In this document: in pieces, positions 5,554 to 8,078 of the stretch | How the letters are laid out: every line of letters begins with the position of its first letter | Position numbering within the stretch: the first letter of the stretch is position 1 | Source: Candidatus Woesearchaeota archaeon | GTDB taxonomy: Archaea > Nanobdellota > Nanobdellia > Woesearchaeales > WALR01 | Length of the DNA: 8,078 bases | Direction of reading: 5' to 3' | Assembly (NCBI GenBank): GCA_015522765.1 | Contig: WALR01000114.1 | Span: forward strand, 1-8,078 | Position numbers and translations under genes: made by a program | The notes under the pieces: generated by a model | Told to the model about the DNA's origin: nothing | The model's database searches: none | The model's input: the letters and a program-made list of their open reading frames with translations, nothing else

Positions 5554-6348
5554 TTAAATACCCTTAATACCCTCCTTGAATTCCTTGCACATAAGCCCCA
5601 ACTGAACAAGCGCCTCATTTATCATCTCTTTAAGGGGCAGCATGCCGAAACTCTCAACATAAAACATATATTCATTCTTCAGTGGCTCGAGGGCCAGTGA
5701 TTTATCGTCTATGTTAATGCACTGCTCGCAGAGTGTGCACTCCATGACCCTCTCCTTGTCCACCTCAAGTTTTCCGTTCTTCATAACAAAGATTTTTTTT
5801 GGGCAGCTCTTAACAATCCTATCCGCAATATCTTTTGAGGGCTGTTTTTTCACCGACACCTTCGCCCGGTTATGGTAGTAGGCATGACCGGCAGACCATT
5901 TGGCGTGCTGTTTTCCCCTCCCGAGAATGGCAGTTGCAGTCAATTCAAGCTCCTGGCCGTTCATCAACTTTGTTATAGGCATCTCCGGGAATGCAGGTTT
6001 ACATGCAGGATCAGATGATTTTAAGTCAGAGGCATAGACGGTGCATGGCCCTTTCTTCTTAAGGGTTAGCTTAAGCTGGCACCTTGAACATCCTGCGCCC
6101 TTGCATGTGCATTCCTCCGGCAGGCTGTATGATTTCAGGTCTGTTGTTATTGGCAGCAGGCCCAGCCTGTGAGCTATCATCTCATCGTACATCGCTGAGT
6201 CGTTCTTCACAAACTCCACTGTTTCAATCGCAAGGACAGGGACATCCTCTATTATCGCCCTTCTGATGCTGTTAATCATGGCAGGGGTTATATCCTTTAC
6301 GAGGAACCTCGCCTTATTCTCTCCTTTTTCTATGAGTCTTACTTCCAT
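5554..6348 (-). CDS. rpoD: DNA-directed RNA polymerase subunit D (RPB3 homologue)
   Basis: Subunit D is the archaeal counterpart of Rpb3 and bacterial alpha. It pairs with subunit L to start RNA polymerase assembly. The 264 residues begin with the dimerisation domain, including MINSIRRAIIEDVPVLAIE (24-42) and DEMIAHRLGLLPI (55-67). The insert domain has the cysteine pattern C80-x-C82-x4-C87-x2-C90, like the zinc loop of Rpb3, and then a ferredoxin-like part with C182-P and C204-x2-C207-x2-C210, the ligand pattern of the Fe-S cluster known in some archaeal D subunits. The second half of the dimerisation domain follows (YMFYVESFGMLPLKE, 227-241). The frame stays open upstream to 6414, but ATG 6348 matches the family N-terminus (MEVRLIEKGENKARFLV) and has GAGG 8 bases before it, 19 bases after the uS11 stop. 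This is not the bacterial sigma factor of the same gene name. Confidence 0.96.
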   Translation of the reverse strand: MEVRLIEKGENKARFLVKDITPAMINSIRRAIIEDVPVLAIETVEFVKNDSAMYDEMIAHRLGLLPITTDLKSYSLPEECTCKGAGCSRCQLKLTLKKKGPCTVYASDLKSSDPACKPAFPEMPITKLMNGQELELTATAILGRGKQHAKWSAGHAYYHNRAKVSVKKQPSKDIADRIVKSCPKKIFVMKNGKLEVDKERVMECTLCEQCINIDDKSLALEPLKNEYMFYVESFGMLPLKEMINEALVQLGLMCKEFKEGIKGI

Positions 6349-6356
6349 CTTTTCTG

Positions 6357-6360
6357 CCTC
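6357..6360 (-). promoter_or_regulatory. Ribosome binding site of rpoD
   Basis: GAGG lies 8 bases before the ATG at 6348, in the 19-base gap after uS11. It decides the rpoD start against the longer open frame, which would run back over the uS11 C-terminal codons. Confidence 0.6.
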
Positions 6361-6367
6361 TTGGGAA

Positions 6368-6796
6368 TCACACCCTTCTTCCCCTCTTGCCCCCCTTCTT
6401 CCGGCACCCGTCATGGGGCAGGGGCGTCACATCCTCTATGAGCCCGAGTCTTAAACCCGACCTTGAGAGAGCCCTTATAGCTGCCTGCGCTCCAGGTCCG
6501 GGATTAGTGGGGCCGTTATGGCCGCCCGGAGCTCTTATCTTGACATTGAGCACATTAATCCCCTTCTCCAATGCTATCTCTGCTGCCTTCTTTGCCGCAA
6601 TCATCGCCGCAGTTGGCGAACTTTCGAGGCGGTCTGACTTAACGACCTGCCCCCCGCTCGTCCTTGCAATTGTCTCTGTGCTCGTGATGTCTGTTATGTG
6701 AATTATAGTGTTGTTGTATGAAGAGTAGATATGGGCAACCCCCACCCTTGAACTGCCCGTGTTCTCCCTCCTGTAACCGTAACCTTCGCTTCTCAT
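6368..6796 (-). CDS. rpsK: Small ribosomal subunit protein uS11
   Basis: uS11 lies on the platform of the 30S subunit near the mRNA exit and binds 16S rRNA. The 142 residues contain [19 protein letters not shown] (18-36), [19 protein letters not shown], and the nearly invariant C-terminal half with [19 protein letters not shown] (88-106), [17 protein letters not shown] (120-136) and a basic tail ending GRRV. The start at 6796 is chosen over the ATG at 6811 because it forms an ATGA overlap with the uS4 stop and follows GGGAGAGG at good spacing. The longer form would add MGEEK and have only a poor site. Either way there is a short charged N-terminal extension, which is common in archaea. Co-transcription with uS4 and rpoD is inferred from overlap and spacing. 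Confidence 0.96.
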   Translation of the reverse strand: MRSEGYGYRRENTGSSRVGVAHIYSSYNNTIIHITDITSTETIARTSGGQVVKSDRLESSPTAAMIAAKKAAEIALEKGINVLNVKIRAPGGHNGPTNPGPGAQAAIRALSRSGLRLGLIEDVTPLPHDGCRKKGGKRGRRV

Positions 6797-7374
6797 CTTC
6801 TCCTCTCCCATCTCGCCTTTTTCTCTTTCTTAATCTTCTTCTTCTCTTTTTTTGGCTTCGCTATCTCCTGCCTCATCACATGGTTCTCGTCCCTTAAAGG
6901 GGAGGTAGTGGAATATGCTATTTTCTCCTCTTCCTCGTCAGAGACGAGGTGGGAGGGTATCTTTATCACTTTATTATCAACGGATATGTGCCCGTGTGTT
7001 ATGAATTTTCTGGCCTGAATCATGCTGTTCGCCATCCCCTTCCTGAAAACAACTGTCTGGAGCCTCCTCTCGAGGATATCTTTCACTTCCAGGCTGAGGA
7101 TGTTGTCCGCGCCCGCCTCCCTATTAATCATCTTAAAACGCTTAGCCTTGTTTATGACATGGCTCCTCTCCGTCTGCATCTGCTTTGTTCTAAGCGTGGA
7201 GGTTTTTTTGACCATGTCCTTAAGAGACTTAAGAATAGAATTCATCTTCCATATCTCTTTTTTATTCTTTAAGCCGTACTCCTTCATAATCTTCTTTTCT
7301 TCATCTATCCTATCCTTCTCCCAGGGATGGCTGGGGGTGGAATACTTTTTCCTTGGCTTCCTCGGATCTCCCAT
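6793..7374 (-). CDS. rpsD: Small ribosomal subunit protein uS4
   Basis: uS4 is a primary 16S rRNA-binding protein needed early in 30S assembly. The 193-residue product has the archaeal/eukaryotic N-terminus [20 protein letters not shown], lacking the bacterial zinc motif, then [16 protein letters not shown] (33-48). An S4 RNA-binding domain spans about 102-150 ([31 protein letters not shown]). The C-terminal tail from about 173 is almost entirely Lys/Glu/Arg, ending RWERRR. The start has only a weak GTGG upstream, and an AT-rich element lies in the 41-base gap after uS13. The stop overlaps the uS11 start as ATGA. Confidence 0.96.
   Translation of the reverse strand: MGDPRKPRKKYSTPSHPWEKDRIDEEKKIMKEYGLKNKKEIWKMNSILKSLKDMVKKTSTLRTKQMQTERSHVINKAKRFKMINREAGADNILSLEVKDILERRLQTVVFRKGMANSMIQARKFITHGHISVDNKVIKIPSHLVSDEEEEKIAYSTTSPLRDENHVMRQEIAKPKKEKKKIKKEKKARWERRR
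6802..6809 (-). promoter_or_regulatory. Ribosome binding site of uS11
   Basis: GGGAGAGG lies within the last codons of uS4 and 5 bases before the ATG at 6796. It supports the shorter uS11 start, since the alternative ATG at 6811 lies upstream of this site. Confidence 0.6.
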
Positions 7375-7392
7375 CTAAACCACTCTTAGCAA

Positions 7393-7400
7393 TAAATAAT
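7393..7400 (-). promoter_or_regulatory. Possible secondary TATA box before uS4
   Basis: ATTATTTA in the 41-base uS13-uS4 spacer is the only strongly AT-rich stretch there. Its centre is about 22 bases from the uS4 ATG, a little close for the usual 25-27. It could be an internal promoter or simply an AT-rich spacer. Confidence 0.25.
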
Positions 7401-7415
7401 TTACACTAGCGTCAG

Positions 7416-7889
7416 CTACTTCCTTCCCTTCGCTTTCTTGACTCCTGTAACCTTGCCCTTGTTTCTCCTGAAATTTGACCTTGTGCGCTGTCCTCTTACA
7501 GGCAGCCCATATGCATGCCTGAGCCCCCTGTAGCTCCTCATTTTTATCATCCTCTTTACATCCTGCTCCCTTGTGAACCTCAGGTTTGATGATACGAGGT
7601 GAGAGGTCTTTCCTGTTACAGGGTCTTTCCTCCTGTTAACCATCCACTCCGGCACACCCGCCGAGAGGGGGTCGGAGAGGAATCTTTCAAGAGCCTTTAT
7701 CTCTTCGTTTGTTAATTCCCCGACCTTTTTGTGGGGGTCGAGCCCCTCTGTCAAACAGAGAGCATTAGCCATCATTATGCCCACGCCCTTTATCTTTGTT
7801 AGGCCGTACTTTAACCTCATAGTTCCCTTTATGTCAGTATTCATAATTCGTACTATGTGCCTGAACTCCTTGTTTTCTTCGTCCGCCAT
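7416..7889 (-). CDS. rpsM: Small ribosomal subunit protein uS13
   Basis: uS13 sits in the head of the 30S subunit, contacts the P-site tRNA and forms inter-subunit bridges. The 157 residues show the archaeal form: EFRHIVRIMNTDIKG (8-22), the helix-hairpin-helix-like YGLTKIKGVGIMMANALC (28-45), RSYRGLRHAYGLPVRGQRT (118-136), and a basic tail ending KKAKGRK. It is longer than bacterial uS13, as usual for archaea. It opens the conserved cluster uS13-uS4-uS11-RpoD. The ATG at 7889 has no Shine-Dalgarno sequence, but a good TATA box sits 28 bases upstream, so the message is probably leaderless or nearly so. Confidence 0.97.
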   Translation of the reverse strand: MADEENKEFRHIVRIMNTDIKGTMRLKYGLTKIKGVGIMMANALCLTEGLDPHKKVGELTNEEIKALERFLSDPLSAGVPEWMVNRRKDPVTGKTSHLVSSNLRFTREQDVKRMIKMRSYRGLRHAYGLPVRGQRTRSNFRRNKGKVTGVKKAKGRK

Positions 7890-7913
7890 TTTAGTAGGTA
7901 ATGCCCTTCACAT

Positions 7914-7921
7914 ATTATAAA
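7914..7921 (-). promoter_or_regulatory. TATA box of the uS13 ribosomal operon
   Basis: TTTATAAT is close to the archaeal TATA consensus. Its centre lies about 28 bases upstream of the uS13 ATG, predicting a transcription start 0-3 bases before the start codon. No ribosome site lies between. It is the best promoter match in the window and would drive uS13 and the genes after it. Confidence 0.65.
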
Positions 7922-7933
7922 GCCAAGAGAAAT

Positions 7934-7952
7934 CCCTCAGAATAGCTGAGAG
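7934..7952 (-). other. Small hairpin upstream of the uS13 promoter
   Basis: On the minus strand CTCTCAG and CTGAGGG can pair over 7 bp (one G-T pair) around the loop CTATT. The bases that follow, ATTTCTCTTGGCTTT, are T-rich and run into the TATA box. The hairpin could end an upstream minus-strand transcript, or be a palindromic protein site just upstream of the promoter, or be a chance inverted repeat. Confidence 0.3.
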
Positions 7953-7994
7953 CCCTCTATTAGCTTAAACTCGGGCTGATTTTAGGGGAAACGC

Positions 7995-8078
7995 CTATTT
8001 GTTTAAAAAGGTTTCTATGGCTGTTTTCATACGCCCCTCAGAACACAATCTTTTTTGTGGCTTCCCACACTCCATGTA
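7995..8078 (-). other. Possible 3' end of an upstream reading frame
   Basis: One minus-strand frame is open from the window edge to a TAG at 7995, 27 sense codons including an in-frame ATG (8075). The peptide ends ETFLNK and contains two cysteines and several Lys/Arg. It matches no family I recognise. It could be the tail of a gene upstream of uS13 or a chance opening. The opposite strand also has a short open stretch from an ATG at 8017 to the edge. The 188 bases from 7890 to 8078 otherwise hold only the hairpin and the uS13 TATA box. Confidence 0.15.

Noticed and set aside
5400..5618. Minus-strand open frame of 72 codons covering the tRNA
   Set aside because: It spans tRNA-Leu and the ends of rpoD and eL18 in another frame. 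The tRNA explains the conservation of this stretch.
6349..6414. N-terminal extension of RpoD by 22 residues
   Set aside because: The open frame runs back over uS11 codons, its upstream residues are low-complexity Gly/Arg/Glu, and ATG 6348 matches the family start and has a ribosome site.
6387..6701. Plus-strand open frame of 104 codons
   Set aside because: Antisense to uS11, which is unmistakable. The Ala/Pro-rich translation is an artefact of the opposite strand.
6949..7378. Plus-strand open frames opposite uS4 (107 and 118 codons), one Phe/Leu-rich like a membrane protein
   Set aside because: Antisense to Lys-rich codons of uS4 (AAG/AAA read as CTT/TTT), which produces false hydrophobic stretches.
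8002..8009. TTTTTAAA on the minus strand as an additional promoter upstream of uS13
   Set aside because: It would start transcription about 90 bases before uS13, and a better TATA box lies at the right distance. The site overlaps a possible upstream reading frame.
1..8078. Defence system, phage, transposon or CRISPR array
   Set aside because: Every large stretch is filled by conserved housekeeping genes on one strand. No transposase, integrase, nuclease, regular repeat array or terminal inverted repeat is visible.

Overview
The window is archaeal chromosome. Evidence includes archaeal/eukaryotic-type ribosomal proteins (eL18 and the archaeal forms of uS13, uS4, uS11, uL13 and uS9), RNA polymerase subunits D and N (RPB10), an archaeal-type UMP kinase, secF preceding secD, a type II tRNA-Leu with no encoded CCA, and TATA boxes 22-29 bases upstream of start codons. 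The species cannot be named from this sequence. A euryarchaeal or DPANN-like lineage is possible, but I see no diagnostic marker. All supported genes lie on the minus strand, so they are transcribed from right to left.

Layout in transcription order: (1) 7890-8078 holds a TATA box for the ribosomal cluster, a small hairpin, and perhaps the tail of an upstream reading frame. (2) 7889-5554 carries uS13, uS4, uS11 and RpoD. (3) 5538-5453 is tRNA-Leu(GAG), 15 bases after rpoD. (4) 5383-3980 carries eL18, uL13, uS9 and RpoN. Blocks 2-4 match the conserved archaeal cluster, including the tRNA-Leu known upstream of the L18e-L13-S9 genes in haloarchaea. (5) 3934-1228 carries secF and secD, overlapping, behind their own TATA box. 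(6) 1220-493 carries two overlapping four-helix SMR/EamA-like membrane proteins with opposite charge bias, probably a heterodimer. (7) 418-1 is the N-terminal half of UMP kinase (pyrH), cut by the window edge, behind another TATA box.

The genes make up a growth-related block: small and large ribosomal subunit proteins, RNA polymerase assembly subunits, a tRNA, the protein-export accessory complex and a pyrimidine nucleotide kinase. Genes that open a transcription unit (uS13, secF, pyrH) have a TATA box at leaderless spacing and no Shine-Dalgarno sequence. Most internal genes (uS11, rpoD, uL13, uS9, rpoN, secD, second SMR gene) have GGAG/GGTG-type sites.

I do not see a new defence, mobile or CRISPR system. 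The most interesting items are the unusual extracytoplasmic part of SecD (PDZ-like segment, a cluster of six N-glycosylation sequons, a lone cysteine pair), the antiparallel SMR-like pair next to secFD, and the leaderless/Shine-Dalgarno division.
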